Source of the DNA: Corynebacterium hansenii | GTDB lineage: Bacteria > Actinomycetota > Actinomycetes > Mycobacteriales > Mycobacteriaceae | Reading direction: 5' to 3' | DNA length: 64,000 bases | Assembly: GCF_030408795.1 (NCBI RefSeq) | Contig: NZ_CP047211.1 | Coordinates: 2,914,001 to 2,978,000 of the forward strand | Part shown: one piece after another, positions 35,784-44,301 of the stretch | Layout of the letters: each line of letters begins with the position of its first letter | Numbering within the stretch: the first letter of the stretch is position 1 | Position numbers and translations under genes: made by a program | The notes under the pieces: generated by a model | Seen by the model: only the letters and a program-made list of their open reading frames with translations | Told to the model about the DNA's origin: nothing | The model's database searches: none

Positions 35784-36998
35784 TCACGCATCCAGCAGCC
35801 AGTCGTTGGGGCTGAACAGCTCGAAGTGGATGCGGGCACGGTCGACGCCGCGCTCGGCGAGCTGGCCTCGGACGTGCTGCAGGAAGCCGTTTCCGCCGCA
35901 GATGTAGAACTGCGCGCCCTCCGGCAGCTCGACGCCGCCATTGTCGGACAGGTCCATGAATTCCGGCTCGTACCAGCGCTTCTCGGAACCGTTGACCAGA
36001 GCCTCGACCGCGGCCCCACGCTCCGCGCCGAGCGCGTCGGCCGCCTCCGACCGGTCGGCATGGCAGGACAGCACCCGGCGCTCCGACCCGTTGGCGGCGA
36101 GGAAGTTGAGCATGCCGACCATCGGCGTCGCGCCGATGCCGGCGGACACCAGCACCACCGGCTCATCCGAGTCCACGTCGAGCACCAGATCCCCCGCGGG
36201 CAGGGAAGTCTCGATCTCATCGCCGACACGCACGTCGTCGCACAGCTTGTTGGACACCTCGCCGGCGGGCAGGTTCGCGAGTTCATCGGCGGGCACGCGG
36301 CGGACGGCGAACTTCAGCACGCCCTCGCCCGGCACGCCGACCAGCGAGTACTGGCGCAGCTGGCGCGCGCCATCCGCCATCGTCTGCCGCACGGAAATGT
36401 ACTGCCCCGGCTCAAATCCGGGCAGCTCCGTCCCCTTGCCGCGCACGCCGAACACGACGACGTCGTCGCTCAGATCCTCCCGCGAGACGACCTCCGCCGC
36501 GCGGAACACGTCTCCGGGGGCGACGCCGGACTCGTCGTAAAGCTGCTTTTCGAAGTCCACCAGAACGCGCTGCATTTCCAGGTACACCGCATCCCACGCA
36601 TCGCGGACGGCGCCCTGGAACACCTCGGGGGTCAGGACCTCCTCGATGGCGTCGAACAGGTGGCGGTGGACGATGGGGTACTGCTCCTCGACGATGCCGA
36701 CGGAGATGTGCTTGTGGCCGATGCGCGCCAGCAGCTCTTCGGGGGCGGGGGCATCGGGGTCGACGAGCGTGGCGGCGAACGTGGCCACGGAGGCGGCGAG
36801 CGCCTTCTGCTGCGCGCCCTGCTTCTGATTGCCGCGATTGAAGGTGTCGGCGAGCAGCTCCGGATGGGCGGTGAACATGCGGCGGTAGAAGTTCGGGGTG
36901 ATATCGCCGATGTTCGCGCCGACGACGGGCAGCGTCTGGCGGATGATCTCCGCCTGCTCGTCGGTGAGGCCGGTTTTTTTGACGTCGATGGTGGCCAT
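35784..36998 (-). CDS. hmp: Flavohemoglobin (nitric oxide dioxygenase)
   Basis: A 404-residue globin-FAD-NAD protein that oxidises NO to nitrate. The globin domain (about 1-145) has proximal His97 in IGHKHISVGIVEEQY. The ferredoxin-reductase domain has the FAD motif RQYSLVG and PAGEVSNKLCDD. The NAD domain has LVSAGIGATPMVGML and the terminal FELFSPNDW. ATG 36998 carries RBS GGGAGC and gives the canonical MATIDVKKTGLTDEQAEIIRQTLPVV-type start in pieces (ATIDVKKTGLT, EQAEIIRQTLPVV). It is paired with nsrR upstream on the same strand, with a palindromic operator at 37050-37074, so it is probably induced by NO. Confidence 0.95.
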   Translation of the reverse strand: MATIDVKKTGLTDEQAEIIRQTLPVVGANIGDITPNFYRRMFTAHPELLADTFNRGNQKQGAQQKALAASVATFAATLVDPDAPAPEELLARIGHKHISVGIVEEQYPIVHRHLFDAIEEVLTPEVFQGAVRDAWDAVYLEMQRVLVDFEKQLYDESGVAPGDVFRAAEVVSREDLSDDVVVFGVRGKGTELPGFEPGQYISVRQTMADGARQLRQYSLVGVPGEGVLKFAVRRVPADELANLPAGEVSNKLCDDVRVGDEIETSLPAGDLVLDVDSDEPVVLVSAGIGATPMVGMLNFLAANGSERRVLSCHADRSEAADALGAERGAAVEALVNGSEKRWYEPEFMDLSDNGGVELPEGAQFYICGGNGFLQHVRGQLAERGVDRARIHFELFSPNDWLLDA

Positions 36999-37049
36999 GG
37001 GTGCTCCCTGTGGGATGTCGGGGTGGGGGTCGCCGACAACGCTAGCACC

Positions 37050-37074
37050 TAATGCGCATCTGCTTTGCGCATTA
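37050..37074 (-). promoter_or_regulatory. Probable NsrR operator upstream of hmp
   Basis: TAATGCGCA-N7-TGCGCATTA is a perfect 9-bp inverted repeat starting 52 bp before the hmp ATG. Its ATGC-N-GCAT-like halves resemble known NsrR/Rrf2 sites, and the nsrR gene is adjacent. Confidence 0.65.
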
Positions 37075-37127
37075 ACCGGAGCGGGGGTAACGGGCCAGGT
37101 GGGACGGTCAAAAAACAGCTGGCCCTT

Positions 37128-37138
37128 GCTTTGCGACG
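37128..37138 (+). repeat. Dispersed 11-bp motif, GCTTTGCGACG, intergenic copy
   Basis: Exact copy in the 187-bp hmp-nsrR gap, followed by GC. It is the clearest non-coding example of the TG variant. Confidence 0.85.
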
Positions 37139-37185
37139 GCCACCCCCGCCGCCACCGAGGAGAGTGGAGAATTCCCCCGGGAGCG

Positions 37186-37626
37186 CTATTCGGGCTTGCC
37201 CACGCCGAGCAGCTGGAGCGGCGTTCCCGCGCCGCGGTCCGGCACGAGATCGCGGATGGTGATGGGGTCGAGGTGCGCGAAGAACGCCTCCTGGGCGCCC
37301 GCGAGCGCGCCGCGCAGCCGGCAGCCGGGCAGCAGCGGGCAGTTCGTGCCGACGCAGTCGACGACCTCGCCGCCCTCCAGTTCGCGGAGGATATGCCCCA
37401 CGGAGCGATCCAGGGCACCGTCGGCGAGGTAGATGCCGCCATAGCGCCCCTTGACGGCGGTGACCAGCTCCATTTCGACGAGTTTGGTCACGACCTTCGC
37501 CACGTGGGCCCGCGACGCATTGAGCTCGTCGGCCACCGCCCCCGCGGTGAATTTCCGCCCGGGTTCGCCCGCCGCCATGCGCATGATGATCCGGAGGCTC
37601 AGGTCGGAGAACACCGTGAGCTGCAT
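37186..37626 (-). CDS. nsrR: Rrf2-family [Fe-S] repressor, NsrR-like
   Basis: A 146-residue transcription factor. The winged helix reads MQLTVFSDLSLRIIMRMAAG, then FTAGAVADELNASRAHVAKVVTKLVEMELVTAVKGRYGGIYLA. The cluster ligands are Cys91, Cys96 and Cys102 (DCVGTNCPLLPGCRL), the NsrR-type three-cysteine arrangement. ATG 37626 gives the usual family N-terminus; the frame extends far upstream without protein-like sequence. With hmp downstream and a palindrome between them, it most likely represses hmp and is inactivated by NO. Confidence 0.9.
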   Translation of the reverse strand: MQLTVFSDLSLRIIMRMAAGEPGRKFTAGAVADELNASRAHVAKVVTKLVEMELVTAVKGRYGGIYLADGALDRSVGHILRELEGGEVVDCVGTNCPLLPGCRLRGALAGAQEAFFAHLDPITIRDLVPDRGAGTPLQLLGVGKPE

Positions 37627-37997
37627 GTCGGGCACAACCTCTCTGGTCACGAAAGCGGGCGCGGCGCGGATTCGGGCGGCGCGTGCGATCCGGCGCTCGG
37701 GGCCCGCCGGGCTTTCGCTGCCAGTGACTTTATCCGAACCCCAGCTGCGTAAATAGCCCCCGAGCATGTCTTTTTCGTCACGCGTCGATGAATCGTGCCA
37801 AATGTACCCGACCGGGTATCCGGCCACACCCATTACCCCCACCCGTACCGGGCCGGCGGCATGCGGTACCCCCGGCCTCGCGCGGCACCCCCGGCAACAG
37901 AACACGCCCCTCCCTCCGCCGGCGCGATGCCGGCGTCGGAAGGGGCGATCCTGGACGCGTATTGCGAACCGGGCGGGCCCGGCTCACCGAAGGCGAA
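37627..37997. other. Gap between nsrR and pck
   Basis: No gene is supported. An imperfect hairpin (arms about 37904-37922 and 37929-37947, three mismatches) lies 50 bp after the pck stop and may terminate pck, although no T-run follows. The nsrR promoter must lie in 37627-37800, where the sequence is AT-richer, but I cannot fix a -10. Confidence 0.35.
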
Positions 37998-39836
37998 TCA
38001 CTTCTTGGTCTCGCGCTCCTTGATGCGGGCCTTCAGGGCCTCGAGCTCGTCCCACATCTCCTGCGGCATGCGGTCGCCGAGGGACTTCAGCCATTCCTCG
38101 TTGTCCGCGATGTCGCCCTGCCACTTCTCGGCCGGGGCCTTCAGGGCTTCCTTGACGTCCTCGATCGGGGTGTCCAGGCCGGTGAGGTCCAGGTCCTCGG
38201 CGCGGGCGGTCTTGCCCACGACGGTTTCCTTGGCCTCGACGCGGCCCTCGATGCGGTCGATGATCCACTTCAGGACGCGCGAGTTGTCGCCGAAGCCCGG
38301 CCACAGGAAGCGGCCGTCGTCGCCGCGGCGGAACCAGTTGACCAGGAAGACGGACGGCATGTTGTCGCCGCCCTTCTTGCCCATGTCGACCCAGTGCTGC
38401 AGGTAGTCGCCGACGTTGTAGCCGATGAACGGCAGCATGGCCATCGGGTCGTGGCGCAGCGAGCCGACCTTCGCCTCGGCGGAGGCGGCGGTCTGGCCGG
38501 AAGCCAGGGTCGCGCCGATGAAGGTGGCGTGGTTCCAGGACAGGGCCTCGGTCACCAGCGGCACGGTGTCGGGGCGGCGGCCGCCGAACAGGATGGCGTC
38601 GAGCGGGACGCCCTTCCAGTCGTTGAACTCCGGAGCCGCGACCGGGCACTGCGCGATCGGGGTGCAGTAGCGGGAGTTCGGGTGCGAGGACAGCTCATCG
38701 GAGTCGGGGGTCCAGTCGTTGCCCTTCCAGTCGATGAGGTGCTCCGGCTTGCCTTCCAGGCCCTCCCACCAGACGTCGCCGTCATCGGTGAGCGCGACGT
38801 TGGTGAAGATGGAGTTGCCCTTCTCCAGGGTCTTCATCGCGTTCGGGTTGGAGTCGTAGTTGGTGCCGGGGGCGACGCCGAAGAAGCCGTTCTCCGGGTT
38901 GACGGCGTACAGGCGGCCGTCCTCGCCGAACTTCAGCCAGGCGATGTCGTCGCCGACGACCTCGGCCTTCCAGCCCTCGATGGTCGGGGTCAGCATGGCC
39001 AGGTTGGTCTTGCCGCAGGCCGACGGGAACGCGGCGGCGACGTAGTAGACCTTGTCCGACGGGTCGGTGAGCTTCAGGATGAGCATGTGCTCGGCCATCC
39101 AGCCCTCTTCCTTGGCCATGACCGAGGCGATGCGGAGGGCGTAGCACTTCTTGGCCAGGATGGCGTTGCCGCCGTAGCCGGAGCCGTAGGACCAGATTTC
39201 CTTGGTCTCGGGGAAGTGCGTGATGTACTTGGTGTCGTTGCACGGCCAGGTGGAGTCTTCCTCGCCCTCGGCCAGCGGCGCGCCCACGGAGTGCAGGGCG
39301 TGGACGAAGTCGCCGTCCTTGCCGATCTTGTCCAGCGCGTCCTGGCCCATGCGGGTCATGATGCGCATCGACAGCACGACGTACTCCGAGTCGGTGAGCT
39401 GGACGCCGAGCTTCGGCGACGGGTCATCGATCGGGCCCATGCAGAAGGGGACGACGAACATGGTGCGGCCCTTCATGGAGCCGCGGTAATGCTCGAGCAT
39501 CTCCTCCTTCATCTTGGCCGGGTCCGCCCAGTTGTTGGTCGGGCCGGCGTCCTCCTCCTTTTCGGAGCAGATGAAGGTGCGGGACTCGACGCGGGCGACG
39601 TCGGCCGGGTTGGAGCGCGCCAGGAAGGAGTTGGGGCGCTTCTCCTCGTTGAGCTTGATGAACGTGCCCTTGTCGACCAGGTCCTGGGAAAGGCGGTCCC
39701 ACTCCTCCTGGGAGCCGTCGGCGAAGACGACCTTGTCCGGGGTGGTGAGCTCTGCGACCTCGGCGATCCACCTGAGCAGCTCGGCGTTCTCGGTCGGGGC
39801 CTGCCCCTGCAGACCCGGGATGGAAGGTGCGGACAT
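37998..39836 (-). CDS. pckG: Phosphoenolpyruvate carboxykinase (GTP)
   Basis: A 612-residue gluconeogenic enzyme interconverting oxaloacetate and PEP with GTP/GDP. Family blocks are present: [31 protein letters not shown] (metal and substrate site), [16 protein letters not shown] (P-loop with the reactive Cys, about residues 270-285), [32 protein letters not shown] and the omega-loop region near [18 protein letters not shown] 39836 has RBS AGGAGAACAG. It borders the accessory block and trmB, matching the pck-trmB-mmpL3 order of C. glutamicum and the Rv0211-Rv0206c region. Confidence 0.97.
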   Translation of the reverse strand: MSAPSIPGLQGQAPTENAELLRWIAEVAELTTPDKVVFADGSQEEWDRLSQDLVDKGTFIKLNEEKRPNSFLARSNPADVARVESRTFICSEKEEDAGPTNNWADPAKMKEEMLEHYRGSMKGRTMFVVPFCMGPIDDPSPKLGVQLTDSEYVVLSMRIMTRMGQDALDKIGKDGDFVHALHSVGAPLAEGEEDSTWPCNDTKYITHFPETKEIWSYGSGYGGNAILAKKCYALRIASVMAKEEGWMAEHMLILKLTDPSDKVYYVAAAFPSACGKTNLAMLTPTIEGWKAEVVGDDIAWLKFGEDGRLYAVNPENGFFGVAPGTNYDSNPNAMKTLEKGNSIFTNVALTDDGDVWWEGLEGKPEHLIDWKGNDWTPDSDELSSHPNSRYCTPIAQCPVAAPEFNDWKGVPLDAILFGGRRPDTVPLVTEALSWNHATFIGATLASGQTAASAEAKVGSLRHDPMAMLPFIGYNVGDYLQHWVDMGKKGGDNMPSVFLVNWFRRGDDGRFLWPGFGDNSRVLKWIIDRIEGRVEAKETVVGKTARAEDLDLTGLDTPIEDVKEALKAPAEKWQGDIADNEEWLKSLGDRMPQEMWDELEALKARIKERETKK

Positions 39837-39946
39837 CTGTTCTCCTGACTATGGATTTCGCGTCTCGTTATCAGGCTACCGTCGCTCATCTAAACTTGCC
39901 GCCGACGAACGTGAGACGAACCCCACAGCGATCCTTTTGGGGAAGA

Positions 39947-40537
39947 TCACGCCCAGCGGCCCCTTTCGCCCCGTTCCCATTCATGAACGCCCCAGGTCGC
40001 AGGGCCGCCCGGCTTTGCGACGGGATCGGCGCCCACCCCCGAGGGGGTGCCCCCGGAACTTTCCGCCCCCGTTCCCGAGGCCGCGGTCCACGTCTCGTAC
40101 GTCCCATCGAACAGGACCGTGGTGACGTGATCGACTGTGCCATCTCCGTCGATGTCCGAGTAGATGCTCAGGCCCCGGTCGTCGGCGAGCGTGACGGAAT
40201 CGGCGACGCCGTCCCCGTCGGCGTCCGCGGAGACCGGCCCGATGTCGAAGTACTCGCCGCCGATGCGCAGGATCATCCCGTCGCCGGTCGCCCCCGCAAC
40301 GCCTCCGGCACCCGCCACGGTGCCCACCGTGCCATCCACCCCGATGGTGCCCGCCATCCCCTCCGCGCCAGCGGCACCCGCCATGCCCGCTTCTAATGGG
40401 TCGATCGCGGCGAGGTCGCCGAGACCGCACGCCGCCGCGGGCCCGGCGCCGCCGCCGATGCCGGTGCCGGTGCCGTCGATCCCGCCGGTTCCGTCGGCGC
40501 CGTGGCTTCCGGGGCCCCCGAAGATTCCGTCCATCAT
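39947..40537 (-). CDS. DUF6802-type protein with calcium-loop-like repeats
   Basis: A 196-residue protein. The first 85 residues are Gly/Ala/Thr-rich low complexity (GIDGTGTGIGGGAG, GTIGVDGTVGTVAGAGG). The C-terminal domain reads YFDIGPVSADADGDGVADSVTLADDRGLSIYSDIDGDGTVDHVTTVLFDGTYETW, containing two DxDxDG loops like EF-hand or thrombospondin type-3 calcium sites, as in actinobacterial DUF6802 proteins. No signal peptide is evident, so location is unclear. RBS GGAGAAGG precedes the tandem ATGATG at 40537. Convergent with nothing and upstream of pck's promoter. A GCTTTGCGACG motif (40012-40022) lies near its 3' end. Confidence 0.7.
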   Translation of the reverse strand: MMDGIFGGPGSHGADGTGGIDGTGTGIGGGAGPAAACGLGDLAAIDPLEAGMAGAAGAEGMAGTIGVDGTVGTVAGAGGVAGATGDGMILRIGGEYFDIGPVSADADGDGVADSVTLADDRGLSIYSDIDGDGTVDHVTTVLFDGTYETWTAASGTGAESSGGTPSGVGADPVAKPGGPATWGVHEWERGERGRWA

Positions 40538-40635
40538 TTCCTTCTCCTACTCGACCTCATATTCGGCCTCTGCATATTCGGTCTCTGCTTCGCGATATTC
40601 GGTCTCTGCTTCGCGCCGTTCCGTTCGTCCGCCAT
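40534..40635 (-). CDS. Possible 33-residue basic peptide with KQRPN repeats
   Basis: ATG 40635 opens a 33-codon frame whose product contains KQRPN twice plus QRPN and ends in SSRRRK. Its TGA overlaps the ATGATG start of the DUF6802 gene, as in translational coupling. The frame lies in a tandem-repeat region, so it could be coincidental. No homology is recognised. Confidence 0.25.
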   Translation of the reverse strand: MADERNGAKQRPNIAKQRPNMQRPNMRSSRRRK

Positions 40636-40700
40636 TCCGGTCCCGCTCATCTCGCGCATCTCATCTCGCGCATCTCATCTCACGCATCTCATCTCACACA
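40550..40700. repeat. Two short tandem-repeat arrays upstream of the DUF6802 gene
   Basis: Units like GATATTCGGTCTCTGCTTCG (about 21 bp, 2-3 copies from 40550 to 40616) are followed by GCATCTCATCTCGC (14 bp, about 4 copies, about 40645-40700). On the plus strand both are C/T-rich. Confidence 0.8.
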
Positions 40701-40781
40701 CCGTCCCGTCACTTCCCGCCGTTCCCCGCGTTCCCTTCACGTCCCCCACATCCATCACGCCCCCACATCCCCCGCATCCCC

Positions 40782-41702
40782 TCACCCGGTTTCCGCCCTC
40801 AGCGCCGCCGCGAGGTGCCGGGCGCGCCATCCGTCCGCCGGCACCGGCGTTTCGGCGCGCAGCGTCGTCGCGATGTCCCGGTCCCAGGTGCGGCGGACCT
40901 TCGCCAGGTGCGCGGCCATCCACCCGGCCCGCTCGCGGGCGATCCGCCGGCGCCGCCCTCCGATCGCCAGCGATGCCGCCAGCCCGAATCCCGCCAGCCC
41001 CGTCACGGTCGCCGACGCCCAGCTCGGCAGCCCCGCCCATTGCAGCGGCCCGCCGAGGACCCCGCCCGCGCCGACCGCCGCGCCGAGCGTCAGCAGCCCC
41101 ACCCCGGCGTCGGTGAAGAAACCCGGCTTCGGCCGTTCCCGCGCCTCGGGCGCGGCCGGGGGCCCGGGCAGTCCCAGCGCTTCGGCGACGCTCTCCCCCG
41201 CCTTCGCCACCGCGGCATCGAGCTCGCGCGCACCGGCCGGCGCCGCACCCCGCGTCGCCTCCTCCAGCGCGTCGGCGATGGCATGCGGCAGGGCCGCCTT
41301 CCGCTCCCGCCATTGCTTTTCGACGGCCCGTGCCCGCCCGGCGCGATCCGCCGACAGCTGCGCCCCCAACAATCCGCGCCTGCGTTGGCCGGGAGTCGGG
41401 GTGATCGGCCGGGCTGGTCCGTCCGCGAGGAGTTTCAGGGTTCTGGCCATGGCGGGGTCGAGGAGCCCGACCGACACGTCGACGTGGACGGCGTCCCGCC
41501 ATGCGGCGAAATGGTTCCCGCCGCCGTGCTCCCGCGCGCGGTCCACGTCGAGCCCCACCGCGCACCGCCCGGTCGCCCCGGACACGGCTTCCACGAGGTC
41601 GACGTCTCCGCGGGTCGGCGGCAACCGGCCGTCCACGAGGATGAGCACCACCGGCATCCGCCCATCGGCGAACCGGATGCCCTCGTCTTCCAGCACCCTC
41701 AC
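40782..41702 (-). CDS. Hypothetical membrane-anchored protein of the pck-trmB accessory block
   Basis: A 306-residue protein that I do not recognise. It opens VRVLEDEGIRFADGRMPVVLILVDGRLPPTRGDVDLVEAVSG, a beta-strand/loop pattern reminiscent of the later part of a GTPase domain. The middle is helical and Ala/Arg-rich. Around residues 200-255 two hydrophobic segments (VGLLTLGAAVGAGGVLGG and TVTGLAGFGLAASLAIGG) form a probable hairpin in the membrane, followed by a basic tail. The start is GTG 41702, 7 bp after the stop of the decapeptide-repeat ORF and in the same frame. It probably acts with the 210-residue protein upstream. Confidence 0.6.
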   Translation of the reverse strand: MRVLEDEGIRFADGRMPVVLILVDGRLPPTRGDVDLVEAVSGATGRCAVGLDVDRAREHGGGNHFAAWRDAVHVDVSVGLLDPAMARTLKLLADGPARPITPTPGQRRRGLLGAQLSADRAGRARAVEKQWRERKAALPHAIADALEEATRGAAPAGARELDAAVAKAGESVAEALGLPGPPAAPEARERPKPGFFTDAGVGLLTLGAAVGAGGVLGGPLQWAGLPSWASATVTGLAGFGLAASLAIGGRRRRIARERAGWMAAHLAKVRRTWDRDIATTLRAETPVPADGWRARHLAAALRAETG

Positions 41703-41708
41703 GTCCGC

Positions 41709-41822
41709 TCAGTCGGCGGCGGGCCCGGTTCGGGTCACCTCCAACGGCGTCCCGCCGCCCGTGGTCACCTCCAGCGGTGGCCCATCGACCTTGGTCACCT
41801 CCAACGGCGGCCCGTCGCCCAT
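41709..41822 (-). CDS. 37-residue decapeptide-repeat ORF
   Basis: ATG 41822 begins 2 bp after the stop of the upstream gene, and the frame ends in TGA at 41709-41711. The product is three copies of a decapeptide of the form x-x-D/G-G-P/T-P-L-E-V-T, then RTGPAAD. Each copy corresponds to one 30-bp DNA unit (41733-41822). The next gene starts at 41702 in the same frame, so only the TGA separates a 37- and a 306-residue product. The tight packing supports translation; no family is recognised. Confidence 0.5.
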   Translation of the reverse strand: MGDGPPLEVTKVDGPPLEVTTGGGTPLEVTRTGPAAD

Positions 41823-41828
41823 GGTCAC
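41733..41828 (-). repeat. 30-bp tandem repeat, three units plus a partial
   Basis: GGTCACCTCC begins at 41733, 41763 and 41793, with a partial GGTCAC at 41823 that contains the stop codon of the upstream gene. The period is exactly 30 bp, so the repeats stay in frame. Confidence 0.9.
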
Positions 41829-42457
41829 GGCCACAGCAGGTCCTCCAGTTCATCGCGGACGATGGGATGGGCCGCCGCGATGGCCGCGACGCCCCTCTCG
41901 AGTCGGCCCGCCCGCACGTCGGCGAGGACTTCGGGCGCCGTCAGCTTCTCCACCTCTCCGATCAGGGCGTCGACCCGGGAATCCGGCGCAACGGCAGAAA
42001 TCGGGTCGATGGCCGGTCCGGGGTCTCCGGCGGCGTCGTCAAGCGGGAAACCCCGCCCCCGGAGCGCCCGGGGATCGGCGACCACCTCGCCGGGACGCGC
42101 GACCGCCCCCGGATCGTGGGCGAGGGTGATGACGGCATCGGCGTCGATGCGCGGCGCGGGGCCCTCGTCGGCGACGACGGCCCAATGCCCGCGGGCGACC
42201 GGGTGCCCGCGCAGCGCCTCCGCCACCGCACCGGCCCCGATTCCCGCCGGGCCGCGCACCGCGATGATCGGCTGCCCCGAGACGGAATCGAGCAACTCCG
42301 CCATGTCCACCGCCGCGGCCTCGCCGACGCCCGCCCCCGCCAGCCAATCGACGACCGCCGCCCACAGACGGCCCTCCCGCCCCGATGCGGCGAGTGTCAC
42401 CGCGGCACCCGCGGTGCTCACGGCAACCACGGCACCCGCCGCGCCCGAATCGCGCAT
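41825..42457 (-). CDS. Hypothetical protein with degenerate P-loop
   Basis: A 210-residue protein. Around residues 65-80, IIAVRGPAGIGAGAVAEALRG resembles a Walker A loop preceded by a hydrophobic strand, but the essential GKS/T is replaced by GAG. Later DADAVITLAHDP and EVVADPRALRG look like further nucleotide-fold strands. The N-terminal VVAVSTAGAAVTLAASG is moderately hydrophobic. It may be a catalytically dead partner to the 306-residue protein, the two together resembling a split NTPase. A GCTTGACGACG copy (42034-42044) encodes PLDDAAG with a rare CTT. ATG 42457 was chosen since the upstream extension is repetitive. Confidence 0.55.
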   Translation of the reverse strand: MRDSGAAGAVVAVSTAGAAVTLAASGREGRLWAAVVDWLAGAGVGEAAAVDMAELLDSVSGQPIIAVRGPAGIGAGAVAEALRGHPVARGHWAVVADEGPAPRIDADAVITLAHDPGAVARPGEVVADPRALRGRGFPLDDAAGDPGPAIDPISAVAPDSRVDALIGEVEKLTAPEVLADVRAGRLERGVAAIAAAHPIVRDELEDLLWP

Positions 42458-42711
42458 GATCCCCCATTTCCCCCGATAGCCTCCGGGCATTCCCCGAAAG
42501 CTCCCGAATATCCCCAAATTTCCCCGAATGACCCGAATTTGCCGGATGTCACCCGTTCGACGTGGCCTTATCCCCCTGCCGCGAACGCGCCCAGTAGATC
42601 ACGGCCGCCGGACCCGGGCAACAGATCCGCGGCCCGGGGCGACCCGTGCGCGGGCGAAATCACGTGCGCGGGATTATTGACCTCCTCCGCCGGTCGTGAA
42701 CAATGGGGGCG
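42458..42711. other. Gap with about 10-bp-spaced CCCCGAA-like units
   Basis: Between the divergent accessory gene and trmB. 42480-42545 repeats CCCGAA/CCCAAA every 10-11 bp, close to one helical turn. No gene is supported; the trmB promoter should be in 42660-42700 (GGATTATTGAC). Confidence 0.4.
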
Positions 42712-43641
42712 ATGACTAACTCTGATACCCCTGATACGAACTTCGAGCCCCGGGAAGACGCGGATCCCGCATCCGCCGCACCGGGCTCGAACGATGCCGA
42801 ATCGACGGCGCCCGGCTCCGCAGGCGCGGACACGACCGCCGACGCGCCGGACTCCGGCCGCGTCCCCGACTTCGGCAAGGGCGCCCTCCCCTACGGCCGC
42901 CCCATGCAAACCGAATTCGACGACGGCCTCGAGTACCCGCGCATCGGCGGCGTCAGCTTCCGCCGCGGCACCCTCACCCCCGGCCAGGCGGCCATTTGGG
43001 ACGAGCATTGGGACCGGGTGGGCAAGGTGCTTTCCGACGACGTGATCGACGTCGCCGAATGGTTCGGCCGGACCGGCCCGACGATCGTGGAAATCGGCTG
43101 CGGCACCGGCACGTCGACCGTCGCCATGGCGCCGCACGAGGCAGACCGCAACATCATCGCCGTCGAGCTGTACAAGCCGGGCCTGGCGAAGCTGCTGTCC
43201 GCCATGACCCGCGAGGGCGTCGACAACATCCGCATGGTCCGCGGCGACGGCGTCGAGGTCCTGCAGCGCATGATCGCCCCCGAGTCCCTCGACGGCGTGC
43301 GCCTGTTCTTCCCCGACCCGTGGCCCAAGGCCCGCCACCACAAGCGCCGCATCCTGCAGAGCGGCACGCTGCGGCTGATCGCCTCGCGCCTCAAGCCCGG
43401 CGGCGTCTTCCACGCCGCCACCGACCACGCCGGATACGCCGAGTGGATCGACGAGCTGCGCGACGTCGAGCCGTCCCTCGAGCCGATGCCGTGGCCGTGG
43501 CCCGAGTCGCCCATGCTGCTCGACCGGCCGACGACGAAGTTCGAGAACCGCGGCCTGAACCTCGACCACGACATCCACGAATACGTGTGGCGCAAGCGCG
43601 GCCCCGAGGGGACCGCCGCAACCCGAGAGGACGCCCGATGA
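42712..43641 (+). CDS. trmB: tRNA (guanine-N7)-methyltransferase
   Basis: A 309-residue enzyme that methylates G46 of tRNA. An acidic/Ala-rich leader of about 65 residues precedes the core. Motif I is [16 protein letters not shown], then [12 protein letters not shown]. The TrmB signatures [18 protein letters not shown] and [22 protein letters not shown] are intact. An ATG at 42703 is also in frame; 42712 was preferred for the G-rich stretch just before it, but evidence is weak. It overlaps the NYN gene by ATGA and leads into mmpL3, as in C. glutamicum and M. tuberculosis (Rv0208c-Rv0206c). Confidence 0.93.
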   Translation: MTNSDTPDTNFEPREDADPASAAPGSNDAESTAPGSAGADTTADAPDSGRVPDFGKGALPYGRPMQTEFDDGLEYPRIGGVSFRRGTLTPGQAAIWDEHWDRVGKVLSDDVIDVAEWFGRTGPTIVEIGCGTGTSTVAMAPHEADRNIIAVELYKPGLAKLLSAMTREGVDNIRMVRGDGVEVLQRMIAPESLDGVRLFFPDPWPKARHHKRRILQSGTLRLIASRLKPGGVFHAATDHAGYAEWIDELRDVEPSLEPMPWPWPESPMLLDRPTTKFENRGLNLDHDIHEYVWRKRGPEGTAATREDAR

Positions 43642-44294
43642 GCGGCACCCACCATTACGCCGATTCCCCCGAGACCACGCCGACGCTGCTGCTGGTCTGG
43701 GACGCCCCGAACATCGACATGGGGCTGGGCGCGATCCTCGGGTCCCGGCCGACCGCCGCGCACCGCCCGCGCTTCGACGCCATCGGCCGGTGGCTGGTCG
43801 AGCGGACGATGGACCTGGCCGATGACATCGGCACGCACATCGAGCCCGAGGCCACCGTCTTCACCAACATCGCGCCGGGCAGCGCCGAGATAGTCCGCCC
43901 GTGGGTGGAGGCGCTGCGCAACGTCGGTTTCGCGGTGTTCGCCAAGCCGAAGATCGGCGAGGACTCCGACGTCGACCCGGACATGCTCGACCACATCCGG
44001 CGCCGCCGCGAGGAGGGCATCCTCGAAGGCGTGGTCGTCGCCTCGGCCGACGGGCAGAATTTCCAGGAGATGCTCGAGGAACTCGAGCACGCGCGGATCC
44101 CGACCACCGTCATCGGCTTCCGCGAGCACGCCGCGTGGGCGGTGAACTCGGACATCATCGAGTTCATCGACCTGGAGGACATCCCCGGCGTGTTCCGCGA
44201 ACCGCTGCCGCGCGTTGACCTGGAGAACCTGCCGGACGAGGGTGCGTGGCTGCAACCGTTCCGTTCGCTCATGTCCCTTCTCAAGGAGCGCTGA
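43638..44294 (+). CDS. NYN-domain (PIN-like) protein, Rv0207c-like
   Basis: A 218-residue protein with the NYN nuclease fold. The first acidic site is [18 protein letters not shown]. Further acidic positions lie in [13 protein letters not shown] and in [18 protein letters not shown] (the SxDGDF-like motif with DGQNF). It ends [17 protein letters not shown]. Such proteins are predicted RNA-processing nucleases. The strict conservation of this gene between trmB and mmpL3 in mycolate bacteria suggests co-regulation, though a direct role in mycolate export is not shown. It overlaps trmB by ATGA at 43638-43641, and mmpL3 starts 7 bp after its stop. Confidence 0.85.
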   Translation: MSGTHHYADSPETTPTLLLVWDAPNIDMGLGAILGSRPTAAHRPRFDAIGRWLVERTMDLADDIGTHIEPEATVFTNIAPGSAEIVRPWVEALRNVGFAVFAKPKIGEDSDVDPDMLDHIRRRREEGILEGVVVASADGQNFQEMLEELEHARIPTTVIGFREHAAWAVNSDIIEFIDLEDIPGVFREPLPRVDLENLPDEGAWLQPFRSLMSLLKER

Positions 44295-44301
44295 CCCGCA
44301 C

